Assembly: GCF_000001735.4 (NCBI RefSeq) | Contig: NC_003075.7 | Span: 8,805,001-8,869,000, forward strand | Direction: 5' to 3' | DNA: 64,000 bases | DNA from: Arabidopsis thaliana | Lineage: Eukaryota; Streptophyta; Magnoliopsida; Brassicales; Brassicaceae | Shown: positions 29,855 to 40,926 of the stretch, one piece after another | How the letters are laid out: each line of letters opens with the position of its first letter | How positions within the stretch are numbered: position 1 is the first letter of the stretch | Made by a program: the position numbers and the translations under genes | The notes under the pieces: generated by a model | The model's input: only the letters and a program-made list of their open reading frames with translations | What the model was told of the DNA's origin: nothing | Databases searched by the model: none

Positions 29855-30554
29855 CATAGACATGCTGGAATCCAACCATTGAAGTCACAACTGTCCATGT
29901 AGATTCTTTGGAGAATCTGAAAAGTCTTAATAAAGGTGGTGTTTCAAAGAAAACAAAACAATTGAGTTAAGAAAAAAAAATATCATGTAGTGGTCGAGTA
30001 TTATGTTATTTATTGTGTAGCTACCAATCTTTATTCTTTAAATCTGACATAAAATGCTACAAACTTTTTACCTCGTCTATAGCCCCAAAAAACCTAACCA
30101 CGGTTCTAAAACCACACACAGTGATTTTGGTTGACGACAATGCCTCTCCTTCCTCAAAACGATTTATTTACATTTTTTAAATCAAATGTTACATTTTATA
30201 CCATAATTAAGTCTTTTTACAGAATACTTAGATGGAAGAGATGTATAAAAAAGGAGGAAATTGTAAAAAACATATTTCGATCAATTAAACCAGGATTCAT
30301 AAAAATATAAGTATATATATAAATGATGTTTCGTTTAGCGATGAACTTCACTCATATGATAATACTTAACAATATAAGTACATAAAAAATAAAATAAAAT
30401 TAATTGTTTACGAAAAGTCTACAAATACTGCATGTATAATTAATGTTCTCTTTATTTATTTATTTATACCTTACCAAGATATATCTATAACCGCATAGAA
30501 ATAGAAGGCGAAGAGATAATTTCCAAAAACAAGAAAAACCTCTAAGCTCAAAAG

Positions 30555-33462
30555 ATGTTGTTGAGAACGATGGCGGCGACTTCCCCGCGGCCACCACCGT
30601 CAACATCCCTAACATCTCAGCAGCCACCATCACCCCCCTCACAGCTTCCCCTCCGTACAATGCCGGGATCGTACGGCTGGCCGTTGGTTGGACCATTATC
30701 GGACCGTTTAGATTCCAAGGACCCGATAAGTTTTTCCGGACAAGAGCTGAGAAGTATAAGAGCACTGTGTTCCGTACAAATATTCCTCCGACGTTTCCTT
30801 TCTTCGGCAACGTTAACCCTAACATCGTCGCCGTTCTTGACGTCAAGTCTTTTAGCCATCTTTTTGACATGGATCTAGTTGATAAAAGAGATGTTCTCAT
30901 CGGAGACTTCCGGCCTAGCCTTGGGTTCTACGGCGGCGTTCGTGTTGGAGTTTATCTCGACACTACTGAGCCAAAGCACGCCAAGGTTCGTACATACGTT
31001 GCTTTGCTACTATTACGTACGAGTATATAATTAATTAATACGGTAACAACAAAGTAACCAAATCTTTGGTTTGACTGGTATCTAGAATAAATTTTAATCA
31101 AAGGTCCGACACTTTCTAGACCAAAAAAACAATACGTATATAGATTGTACCATAAATAATTAAACCATAGTAAGAGATGTACTTTAAGAGAATTTTTTTG
31201 AAGTTTTCAAAATTAATCGAACCAAACCTAACTAGTTAGTTATTATGAGTGTGGCTTTTTAGTGACTGGATTTGATGTCAAGTGATTTTACTATAAATTG
31301 ATCTTAAATTGTTTTGGAAAATCTTAAGCGGACTAATGGGATTTTATCTCAGATTTGGAGAATTCATTTTTGAGGCAATTAAGTTTTTCTGATATTAGTA
31401 TATTGCTGAAAAAATGAAAAACAATAATTATAAAAAAGGAAACTATAAGTTAAAAAAAAAAATTGTTGGCAGTCTTTAATTGTACCAATCCTGTGAGACT
31501 TTATTATTACAGACTAGATGATCACCCGCGCTACGCTGCGGTTTTTTCGGATTTTTTTGTATTATTTAATTTAAATTTAATTTTTATTTATCTAATCATT
31601 CACTCATGCAATAAGTAATTACTTTAATATTAAAAATATTTTTTTCTAACAACATTCTCAACAATGCATCATACATATAATTCATAAACAACATTTGTCT
31701 TAAACCAATTTAAGAGAGGGTAGGGTTGGATTCTAGAAACCTGAGAATTTGATGATAGAGCTCCTTACGTATTCATCAGCCTCAGTGATTTATTATATAA
31801 ATATCATAAGAGAATATAAATATCAATTTAAGAGAATAACTTACTCAAATCACTAAGTAATCCACGACTATTATACATTCATACTTTGAGTTTGGATTAA
31901 AAAAAAAATCTTCAAGTATGAGAAAACTATTAAAATAGTTTTATTGAAAAATCATATAAAATAAAAATAAATTTAGTAATAATATAATTAAATATGTAAA
32001 ATAAAATTAAATAAGAAATATATCATTAACCTATAAATTAGAAGTTGAAGAACTTACATTAATTATTTAATAGACACATGTCAAATGCTAAAGTGATGAT
32101 GTGTCAATCATATGGAGAGAGTTGACCAACTTTTCATATATATGATTGGTAAGAAAAGTTGTGTGTGGTTGTAGTTGTACTACAAGCTTAGTAGAAACAA
32201 AAGTATTATTGTGTAAAGCATATTGTATTTTTATGTATTAAAATACAGAAGAAACGTGATACAAAATTTGGCGTTTTCCACTAAATCAAAAAGTGAGCAC
32301 CATTGTAATCGATGAACAGTAGAATTTTTGTTTTTTCTTTACAGTTGAATAATATAATACTAAATACTAATGAACTCAAATTTTTACATGTGAATTTTAT
32401 GTTTGTTACATGTTATAAACTCAGATAAAAGGTTTCGCTATGGAAACACTAAAACGAAGCTCAAAAGTATGGCTACAAGAGCTTCGTTCAAACCTAAACA
32501 TTTTCTGGGGAACAATCGAATCCGAAATCTCCAAAAACGGTGCCGCTTCATATATCTTCCCTCTCCAACGTTGCATCTTCAGTTTCCTCTGCGCCTCTCT
32601 CGCCGGCGTTGACGCTTCCGTATCGCCGGACATCGCTGAGAACGGTTGGAAAACAATCAATACTTGGCTTGCGTTGCAAGTTATTCCCACTGCTAAACTT
32701 GGCGTAGTTCCTCAGCCTCTTGAAGAGATTTTACTTCATACTTGGCCTTATCCTTCTCTCTTAATCGCCGGAAATTACAAAAAGCTTTACAATTTCATCG
32801 ACGAGAACGCCGGAGATTGTCTCCGGTTAGGTCAAGAAGAATTCGGGTTGACCCGAGATGAGGCTATTCAAAATCTTCTCTTTGTTTTAGGTTTTAATGC
32901 CTACGGGGGCTTTTCCGTCTTCTTACCTTCTTTGATCGGGAGAATAACCGGCGACAATTCCGGTTTACAGGAGAGGATTAGAACCGAAGTCAGGAGAGTT
33001 TGCGGATCCGGGTCGGATCTTAATTTCAAGACGGTTAACGAAATGGAGCTGGTTAAATCCGTGGTTTACGAAACGCTGCGTTTTAGTCCTCCGGTTCCGC
33101 TGCAATTCGCACGTGCGAGGAAAGATTTTCAGATAAGTTCACACGATGCTGTTTTTGAGGTCAAGAAAGGTGAGCTTCTTTGTGGTTATCAGCCGCTTGT
33201 GATGAGAGACGCTAATGTTTTTGACGAACCGGAGGAATTTAAACCGGACCGGTATGTAGGTGAGACCGGGTCTGAATTGCTGAATTATCTCTACTGGTCT
33301 AACGGTCCACAAACCGGTACCCCGAGCGCGTCGAACAAACAGTGTGCAGCTAAGGACATTGTCACTCTCACGGCTTCCTTGCTCGTTGCCGATTTATTTC
33401 TCCGGTATGATACGATTACTGGTGACTCCGGTTCAATTAAAGCTGTTGTTAAAGCTAAATAA
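30555..33462 (+). pseudogene. HPL1: Hydroperoxide lyase HPL1 (CYP74B2) with frameshift in exon 1
   Basis: Exons are 30555-30985 and 32425-33462. CYP74B enzymes are chloroplast P450s that cleave 13-hydroperoxides of linolenic acid to C6 aldehydes (green-leaf volatiles) without O2 or a reductase. The N-terminus is Ser/Pro-rich, like a transit peptide. The frame from the ATG reads normally to GPLSDRLD, then switches: the following family sequence FQGPDKFFRTRAEKYKS lies in another frame from about 30713. The jump fits loss of 10 nt between the Asp and the Phe. Translation from the ATG ends at 30878 after 107 residues. Exon 2 is otherwise intact, with the K-helix ETLR and the CYP74 haem loop SNKQCAAKDI. 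Col-0 is known to carry a 10-nt deletion in this gene and to lack HPL activity. The 1.4-kb intron contains a Helitron-like sequence. Confidence 0.92.
31514..32200 (-). mobile_element. Helitron-like element fragment in HPL1 intron
   Basis: Read on the minus strand, the element ends with a GC-rich hairpin (CCGC at 31526-31529 pairing with GCGG at 31538-31541), a short spacer and CTAG at 31514-31517, followed by a T. This is the classic Helitron 3' terminus (hairpin, CTRR, insertion before T). The GC-rich word stands out in very AT-rich intron DNA. The 5' TC end could not be fixed; the stretch with inverted TGACACAT-like words around 32,080-32,110 is probably still inside. No RepHel coding sequence is present, so it is non-autonomous. 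Confidence 0.45.
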
Positions 33463-34436
33463 GTTAAAGATTGATTAGTGTTTAATGTTATGTAATCAAT
33501 CTTCAACGGTTTCATTTGTTCGGAGTGTATAAATTATATGTAAACTAAAATAATCCGAATTGAAACTCAAATTGTTATGTTAGATGGTGTTGCTATGTTA
33601 GAGAGATTTTAACTGCTTTTTACATTTTATTAAGGATATATGACTCTAATTTTTATGATAGCAAGATAATTTTTGTAATACAAGAAAATAAATACAAAGC
33701 TCAGTAGTATAATCATAACCACAAAGCTCAGTAGTATAATCATAACCACAAAGCTCAGTAGTATTTAGGGTTACCAAGCAATATAATAAATGTAATAAAT
33801 TTGTGCGATGGCTCTAAAAAAATGTAACTTTGTGTGATCAGCAGTATAATAAATTTCTGATCTAAAAAACTGTAACTTTGAGAGTTGTCTCAAAACCAAC
33901 TCTCTTTCTTAACATTTATGAACTATTAATTAATCAAAATCGATTTAGGTCTTAGTGGCAATCTAATTTTTTTCCTTTCTTACATTTCAATCTCTTTTGG
34001 ATTTACTTTCAAGTAAGCCATCTTTTATGTTGAAACAAAATCTTATGGATGAGCTTCTTTAAATGTTTTAGCCATTTATCAAGAATGTATTGCTTAAAGA
34101 GTGGTGTAGTTCTAATAATAATAAATATATATATATATCCAGATATTTTTGTTAGTCTAAAATAATCCTTCTTGAAACACAAATTGCCATGTCGGTAGGA
34201 TTCGTAATTATTTTAAATAATTTCTTGAAATTGCCATAATAAGAGAAGACAAATGTGGTCATGTTGGGGGTCCTAGAATAAAGTAGTTTGCCTCGATTAA
34301 CACCGAAAGTAAAAACATTGTATAATCAATTCCTCTTTTTTGTTTTCTATTTACTCGATAAGATTCTCCTAAAACCAAAAAGGAAAAAAAATTTCAATCA
34401 ATCTTGAGATTGTGTCAAGAAACCTCAAGAGTGAAA
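33463..34436. other. Spacer between HPL1 and the senescence-domain gene
   Basis: HPL1 3' UTR, then a 27-bp tandem repeat (listed separately), AT-rich DNA with an (AT)n run near 34,127, and the leader of the next gene. No gene is seen. Confidence 0.55.
33694..33764. repeat. 27-bp tandem repeat, about 2.6 copies
   Basis: The unit begins ACAAAGCTCAGTAGTATAAT. Two identical full copies lie at 33694-33720 and 33721-33747, and a 17-bp partial copy at 33748-33764. Perfect identity implies recent slippage or duplication. It lies about 230 bp after the HPL1 stop. Confidence 0.9.
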
Positions 34437-36162
34437 ATGAGTTTTTTCAGATCAAAGACTTCAAAAACTGAAACACAACAACCATCATCGTATGGACAAC
34501 AACAAGACGCTATGTACTCATCTTACGGAACCGTGAGTGACGAAGTGTTATTACAGATTCATGGATGCAGAGCTCATCTCATCAACGGATCCGAAGCTGT
34601 GGAGCTAGCCGCCGGAGACTTCGAGCTTGTACAAGTCTTAGACAGCAACGTAGCCTTAGCTATGGTCGTGAGGATCGGAAATGACTTACAATGGCCGGTG
34701 ATTAAAGACGAGCCAGTGGTGAAACTTGACTCTCGTGACTACCTCTTCACGTTGCCGGTTAAAGATGGAGAGCCACTTAGTTACGGCATCACGTTTTTCC
34801 CTATTGATGAAAATGACATCGTTTTTGTGAATAGTATCGAGTTGCTAGACGATTTCTTGAGAGAGAATTCTTGTTTCTCTTCGTCTCCGTCTTCTTCTTC
34901 GTCTTCTTCTTCGTCTTCTTCTTCGAGTGTTAACAATGGAATTGATTGGAAAGAGTTTGCGCCTAAGATTGAAGATTATAACAATGTTGTAGCTAAAGCT
35001 ATTGCAGGAGGTACAGGGCATATCATTAGAGGGATGTTTAAATGCAGTAATGCTTACACTAATCAGGTTTATAATCATCAACCTCATTAGAGTTCTTATT
35101 ATTTGTTAATTTCAAATTCTGAATCTTGGGTTTTGTTAAATAGGTTCATAAAGGAGGTGAAATTATGATTACGAAGGCTGAGAAAAAGAATGGTGCCTCG
35201 TCAAAAAGAAATGCAACCACAAACAAGAATCAAATCAACAAGAACCTTCAACGGTATAACAATTGATGATCTTTTAAATCCGATTTTAACTGGTTACTAG
35301 GCTTAGAAACATAGTTACCTAACTAATAAAACCGATATGGAAGTGATCACTTTGGTATGGTTTTGGTTTGATTTTTTTTTTTTTTTTTTTCCGTTCTGTT
35401 GGATTTGGTTTTAATTTTTGGTAGGTGTAAGAAATATTAAAACTCAACTTTGGTTTATGGACTAAATTTTTTTTGTTCGATAGTTGGTATATAATGAACT
35501 CAGCATACAGCATTCCTAGTTCTTTGTACATTTTTTATCTTATAAACCATAGTCTTTTTGGTGGTAACACATGTATAGAGTAAGGAAATTGTCTAGGGCG
35601 ACGGAGAAATTGAGCAAGACAATGTTGAATGGTGTGGGAGTGGTGAGTGGCTCGGTGATGGGTCCAGTTGTAAAGTCGAAGCCAGGGAAAGCTTTTTTCT
35701 CAATGGTTCCAGGGGAGGTTCTATTGGCTTCACTTGATGCTCTTAGTAAGTTAAATTTATATTTATTAGCTCCACATTGACATTAGATTAGATTATCTTT
35801 GTAATGATGAACTAAAAATAGTTTGATTTGATCTTTGAAATTAGATAAATTACTAGACGCTGCTGAAGCCGCAGAGAGACAAACTCTTTCTGCTACGTCC
35901 AAAGCTACTACAAGAATGGTTAGTGAGAGGTAAGTTTCACAGACAAAGTCCTCAATTTTGCCTCACGTTTAGTGTAAATGTCTCACATAAGTGAGGTTAC
36001 ATTAACAGGTTAGGTGAGAGCGCGGGAGAAGCTACGAAAGATGTACTAGGCACGGTTGGGCACGCAGCCGGCACTGCGTGGAACGTCTTCAATATCCGCA
36101 AAGCTTTCTCTCCTTCCTCTTCAGTCACATCGGGGATCCTCAAAAACGCTTCACGAAAGTGA
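34437..36162 (+). CDS. Senescence/dehydration-associated protein (senescence domain)
   Basis: Five exons (34437-35066, 35144-35253, 35579-35745, 35845-35929, 36009-36162) give 381 residues. The N-terminal half holds a conserved fold found in ERD7-like proteins ([19 protein letters not shown], then YGITFFP). A run of about 16 residues, nearly all Ser, coded by TCT/TCG repeats, separates it from the C-terminal senescence domain. That domain is Gly/Ala-rich with [20 protein letters not shown] and amphipathic helices, related to animal spartin. ERD7-type proteins associate with membranes and lipid droplets under drought or cold; this is family knowledge. The start is MSFFRSK; no earlier in-frame ATG exists. 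Confidence 0.88.
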
Positions 36163-36419
36163 TATTTGGTGTTTGTATTTATTTGTGGGCAGAGACCATA
36201 AGGTTAAAATTAAGTCAGAATATGCAAATGTGTAATCTTGAATCTCAAACAAAGGAAACCTCTCTTCCTTACCAAATTTATCCCTCATGTGTCTAAGGAA
36301 TACACAGACTCCAAACATATCAAACAACTTAACCTTAAACCAAAAGCTTTGACCCAAAATGAAAAAAAAACTACCAAAATCAAATCATGAAATTTAAATA
36401 TATCAAAGAAAATTGAGCT

Positions 36420-36866
36420 TTAGTTAAATAAAAAAAATATGATCATGAAAACAGTTGTAGATCCATCGACAAAGGGAATAGTTAGTGTAGAGCCTCCGTT
36501 CCTCGTCGCTGGTCGATGAACCATACCACCACCTCTTCCGATCCCATGCCCACCTTCTTCTTCTCCATGTCCGCCACCGCCTCCACCAGCATGGCCTCCT
36601 CCTTCAACAGCATGACCACCTCCTCCACTAGCATGGCCTCCTCCTACACTAGCATGACCACCTCCTCCACTAGCATGGCCTCCTCCTACACTAGCATGAG
36701 CACCTCCGACACTAACATGGACTCCACCTCCACCGTGAGCGCCTCCACCACCGCCTTTGGCAACCACGGTGGTACAATTGACTAAAAGTAAAGTGATAAT
36801 TAGAAGGACGGCGAGTTTCGCTGCATAATTGGTAACAAAGTGTGCTCGAGTCTTCGTGATTTTCAT
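36420..36866 (-). CDS. Secreted glycine/histidine-rich protein
   Basis: A single exon. The likely start MKITKTRAHF at 36866 gives about 148 residues; an ATG six codons upstream (36884) is the alternative. A clear signal peptide follows (KLAVLLIITLLLVNCTTVVA). The mature part consists of short repeats of the type GGGHASVGGGHASGGGGHA, with His at regular spacing. The tail ends in a short hydrophobic segment (VFMIIFFLFN) after Gly/Ser residues, like a GPI-anchor signal but shorter than usual. It is probably an apoplastic or wall-associated protein; its function is unknown. It lies tail to tail with the senescence-domain gene. Confidence 0.75.
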   Translation of the reverse strand: MKITKTRAHFVTNYAAKLAVLLIITLLLVNCTTVVAKGGGGGAHGGGGVHVSVGGAHASVGGGHASGGGGHASVGGGHASGGGGHAVEGGGHAGGGGGGHGEEEGGHGIGRGGGMVHRPATRNGGSTLTIPFVDGSTTVFMIIFFLFN

Positions 36867-36884
36867 GCTGGTAATATCAAACAT

Positions 36885-38660
36885 ACACCTTTATCAAAAC
36901 AAACAAGTTCTATATCAAAATTCAAAACATAAACATATATGCGTAGTTGCGTACACTATCTTTGATTCTTAAATTGCTGTTTGCTACCTTAAAACGGAAA
37001 AGAGGAATTTGTTATCGTGGGGTGAGATGCTTTAGAAAAGCCTCTATTGTATATATGTGTAGGCAATATTCAAGATTTTTTTGATTCTTTTACTTTTTGT
37101 TGTGTTTAGGATAAGTTGTGAGTAATTCTAAAAAATACTCTTTGTATTTATTTTTCCTCAAAATATGGATTTAGATATTGTGTATAATTATCATTACCCT
37201 AATTAATGGAAAAGTAAGTTTCACAAAACCTTTGTAGGTTATCATTACCCTAATTAATTATCATTATATTTTTGTAGGTTATAAAATCCATAACAATTAT
37301 TGTAGCATGTAGCAAAAATGAAAACGAAAAGCATGATATATCATTAGAAAAAAAATATAATTACCATATGCTGGAATTGGTATATTTAGAGTTTGATGGG
37401 AAAGTTTAACCTAATCAATTCGTCAATTCAAAATTCAATATAGATTACATTGGTGCTAAAGTTTTAACACGTGTTGCTTCATATATAACTTACTATGTTT
37501 AAGATGGTAAAAATTTATAATGTTTACAAACACATGCTTTCTCAATTATTCTATACTTCATAGACGAGACTAGCATTTTGAGATTAGACAAAAGTATCTT
37601 ATTATATAAAATTTGGTTTCTTAAAGTTACGATTAGACGTGTTTTCCTATTTTTATTTGAATTGGATTTGATTATTTTTTTCATTATTTAATATATTTCT
37701 ATTTTCACAAAAATTCCATGAAATGATTATTCTGTTTCTCTTTGAAATTAGTTTTTTTTTCACCAAAAAAGAAAAATTTGAAATTAGTTTACTTTTTAAT
37801 ATTAATCATATTTTCAAAATTTATTTATTTATTTCTTAAGTATGTTAACAATTTAACGATAAAGTCATATCATATCTACGACATAATTAAATAAAAATTG
37901 GAACTGCAACTAATACAAAACTTACCAAAATAATAAGAAAATGTGCATGCATGATTGCATGTGATGTGTGTATATAAAACACTATTTACTGGTGCGTTAT
38001 TGTGAATCCATGTCCTAACTTTTATATTTTGTTTGTATAAATTTTTTAAATTTAATTTGTAAATTTTTGGAAATCTTATTATTTGGGTTTCAATAAAATT
38101 TTAACTTACTTTTTAAATTTGACTTTCATATATCTCATTGCTTTCCAATCAAAATTTGTCACATGTTTTTAGTTATTTGACGAAGAAAGAATTGATCGAG
38201 TATAACCCTAACCCAAATTGTTATTCATTTAATTTATTCTAACTGGTTTAAATGTTAAATAAATTATGGGATGAATTGTTTGGAATAATCCATGTTCATC
38301 AAATTTAAATTAATTGACCAATTTATACATAAATTTCTACTTCACAAATAAAAAAGAGTTAAATATGTCTACCCATGAACACAGAAATATGTTTCCTCAA
38401 AATAATTAACAGACTTTTTCTCTATTGGTCTTTCATATAAAGCTAACACTAACAGCGTTTTAGACATGAATAATACAACGCGTTATCGTAACAAATCATG
38501 TCCGTTCATGTTGCCACGTGTACATCATATTGTTAGATTAGAGGGAAATGACTCGTCGCCTTCGTCAACACAGAATATATAAATCTCAAAATTCTATAAT
38601 TCGATATTTTTTCCCAGAATCAACCAGATCTGCTTTCGAAGACGAATCTAGCTATTAGCC
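36885..38660. other. Spacer between the Gly-rich gene and LFG5
   Basis: About 1.8 kb of AT-rich DNA holding divergent promoters. The 18-bp word ATCATTACCCTAATTAAT occurs near 37,189 and again near 37,240, with TTTGTAGGTTAT after each region. No gene is seen. Confidence 0.5.
38515..38583 (+). promoter_or_regulatory. G-box and TATA box of LFG5
   Basis: A CACGTG palindrome (GCCACGTGTAC context) at 38515-38520 is followed by TATATAAA at 38576-38583, about 80 bp before the ATG. The G-box is the core site for bZIP and bHLH factors and would fit stress or ER-stress control, which is an inference. Confidence 0.5.
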
Positions 38661-40505
38661 ATGGACAAACCGTACGGATACGCGAGCGTGAGCATGAGCG
38701 GCATAGATCGTTCCGCCGGAAAGGATATTGATCTTGAGATGGGAGTCGGAGAAGCGACGCTTTATCCTGGGCTAAGTTACGGCGAGAATCAGCTCCGATG
38801 GGGATTTATTCGTAAGGTCTATGGGATTCTCTCAGCTCAGCTTCTTCTTACGACGCTTATCTCCGCCGTCGTTGTTCTTAATCCTCCTGTTAACGATCTC
38901 TTGACCGGATCTCCTGGGATTCTTCTCTTCCTCTGCATCGTTCCCTTCATCTGTACGTAGATCTCGTTCTTTGGATAAGATTTTCATTTCATCTTCGTAG
39001 TTTTTCGTTGATTTGATCTGGTAATTAGGAATTCTTATGGTTAGGTCAACCTGATTCTGATTTGTGCATTTATGTCCCTTATGTTTATGCATTTCTTTTC
39101 CATTTCTCTTCATGGATTGAGTTTCTTCTCGTAACTAGATTTATATCCTTTACTGTGTTTATTATACATTTGATTGTTTAGGTATATATATGGAGGATGG
39201 ATTGAACAATGTTTTATATGATGATTGACAGATTGATGCTTGGTGTGATGATATCTAGTGTGTTGGTGTTAGGATTCAGAATTGACTTTACTTGATCTTT
39301 CACTGAAACATAGAACAAAGAACAGACCAGAAACCTAAGGAGTAATTCTGGAGAATCCCTTACCCTCCTGAGCCCAAACCGACCAAAATCTTGACAACTC
39401 ACAAATCTGTTATATTTCCTATTGATCCTTTTTCTTCCCTCTAACTATCTCGTCATGTAACAGCCTTGTTCTCTTTTTTCTATTGATCGTTTTTCTTTTG
39501 TCACCTTAGGGAGAATTTTCAGATAGCTTGTTCTCTATGAGTTTTGCTTTGTTGACCTCTCATTTGATGTTGGTTTACTTGCTTCAGTACTTAGTTTTGA
39601 ATTTGTTAGTACTGAGTACCTTGATTTTGTGTTGCACAGTCGTACATCAGCTATTTATTTTATGTCATATTTGTTGACAAGATTTATTGCTCATGTGATT
39701 GATTACTGGGAGTTCAATTTTGTAGTAATCTGGCCTCTGCACATTTACCACCAGAAGCATCCTGTTAACCTGATCCTCCTTGCCCTCTTCACTGTTTCAT
39801 TGAGTTTCACTGTTGGTGTCAGTTGTGCTATGACAGAAGGTTGTTATCTCGTTCCCTTTCATATCATCTGATTCTAACCAATAATATGTGATTTGGTTGC
39901 TGTTCCAGCCGCTTCTTAACTCACCTTATTGTCACAAAGAACAAAATTTGCCTGAAACTTGGAATAGCAAAGCCTGTAAAAGTTGTGTGTTTACTAACAA
40001 TCTATTGTTCTTTCTTCTACGTGTTTTACCAGGACGAATTGTGCTACAAGCCTTGATATTGACTCTGTCTGTGGTCGGATCTCTAACCGCATACACTTTC
40101 TGGGCTGCAAAGAAGGGAAAAGACTTCAGCTTCCTTGGACCCATTCTCTTCACCAGCCTCATCATTCTTGTAGTGACCAGCTTCATCCAGGTTTGCCTCT
40201 CAGAATCCTCCCTCCTCACCTATATCACCAAACACCCAATAGTTCCACACATACATAAAACAAAGCCTTAAATTTGGTTTGCTGTCGTAATATTGCAGAT
40301 GTTCTTCCCTCTTGGCCCGACTTCTGTTGCCGTATACGGAGGATTCAGTGCCTTGGTATTCTGCGGATACATAGTCTATGATACCGACAACCTCATCAAG
40401 CGTTTCACATATGACGAATACATCCTAGCATCAGTAGCTCTCTACTTGGACATCCTCAATCTCTTCTTGACCATATTGCGTATACTGAGGCAAGGCGACA
40501 ACTGA
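38661..40505 (+). CDS. LFG5: LIFEGUARD/BAX-inhibitor-1 motif membrane protein
   Basis: Four exons (38661-38952, 39726-39839, 40033-40190, 40299-40505) give 256 residues. After a hydrophilic N-terminus (to about residue 45, ending RWGFIRKVYG) come about seven hydrophobic helices, the TMBIM topology. Typical LFG segments are WPLHIYHQKHPVN, AYTFWAAKKGKDFSFLG and the C-terminal VYDTDNLIKRF, which carries the conserved Asp pair of the BI-1 calcium/proton sensor. Members act in ER, vacuole or plasma membrane to dampen cell death and have been linked to powdery-mildew susceptibility. The number 5 follows from position At4g15470 and is less certain than the family. Confidence 0.9.
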
Positions 40506-40926
40506 AAGGCATAAAACGATGCTTCAGTGATGTGATCCAGTTTATAACTATAAGAGAATCCAAAAGCCTTTATGTGTGTATATCTGATTTCTGTTTGGAG
40601 AATTAAGTATATGATGCTATGTGGTTAAACGATTGATATAAACAAAATCAAGCAATGTCGATTTTCAACTTCAAATAAATTTGTTAATTTTGGCGGAATT
40701 TTGATGCCTTTTGTCGTATCCATTTCGATATTCTGATTGCTTAAGAGCAAAAGCAAACATTGATACCAAACGTTTGAAGATTTATTTACCATCATCGATA
40801 AATTGTTTTTACTTTGCTCTCCTTTTTTTTTAAACTCAACCATACACAAAAAAAGCGACCTCATCTTACCCACCGATCCGCCATTACAGACGAAGAAGAA
40901 TTTCAACTGCAATCTCTCTCTGAACC
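40506..40926. other. Short spacer LFG5 to FBL4
   Basis: LFG5 3' UTR followed directly by a short promoter and leader for FBL4. The minus-strand ORF here is of low complexity and not credible. Nothing else is seen. Confidence 0.6.

Larger units (their letters stand above)
26355..30554. other. Gene-poor 4.2-kb spacer
   Basis: The OSCA 3' UTR, then AT-rich DNA up to the HPL1 leader. Two coding-like relics are listed separately (26582-26800 minus, 29771-29854 plus). ORFs at 27629, 28256 and 29228 show no domain, no codon bias and no splice context, and are treated as chance. No RNA gene was recognised. Confidence 0.5.

Noticed and set aside
30460-30900. Minus-strand ORF of 146 codons over HPL1 exon 1
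   Set aside because: It is an antisense shadow of the GC-rich exon and has no domain similarity.
36516-36785. Thr/Ser/Met-rich plus-strand ORF
   Set aside because: It is the complement of the Gly/His repeats of the minus-strand protein, which has the signal peptide and the credible composition.
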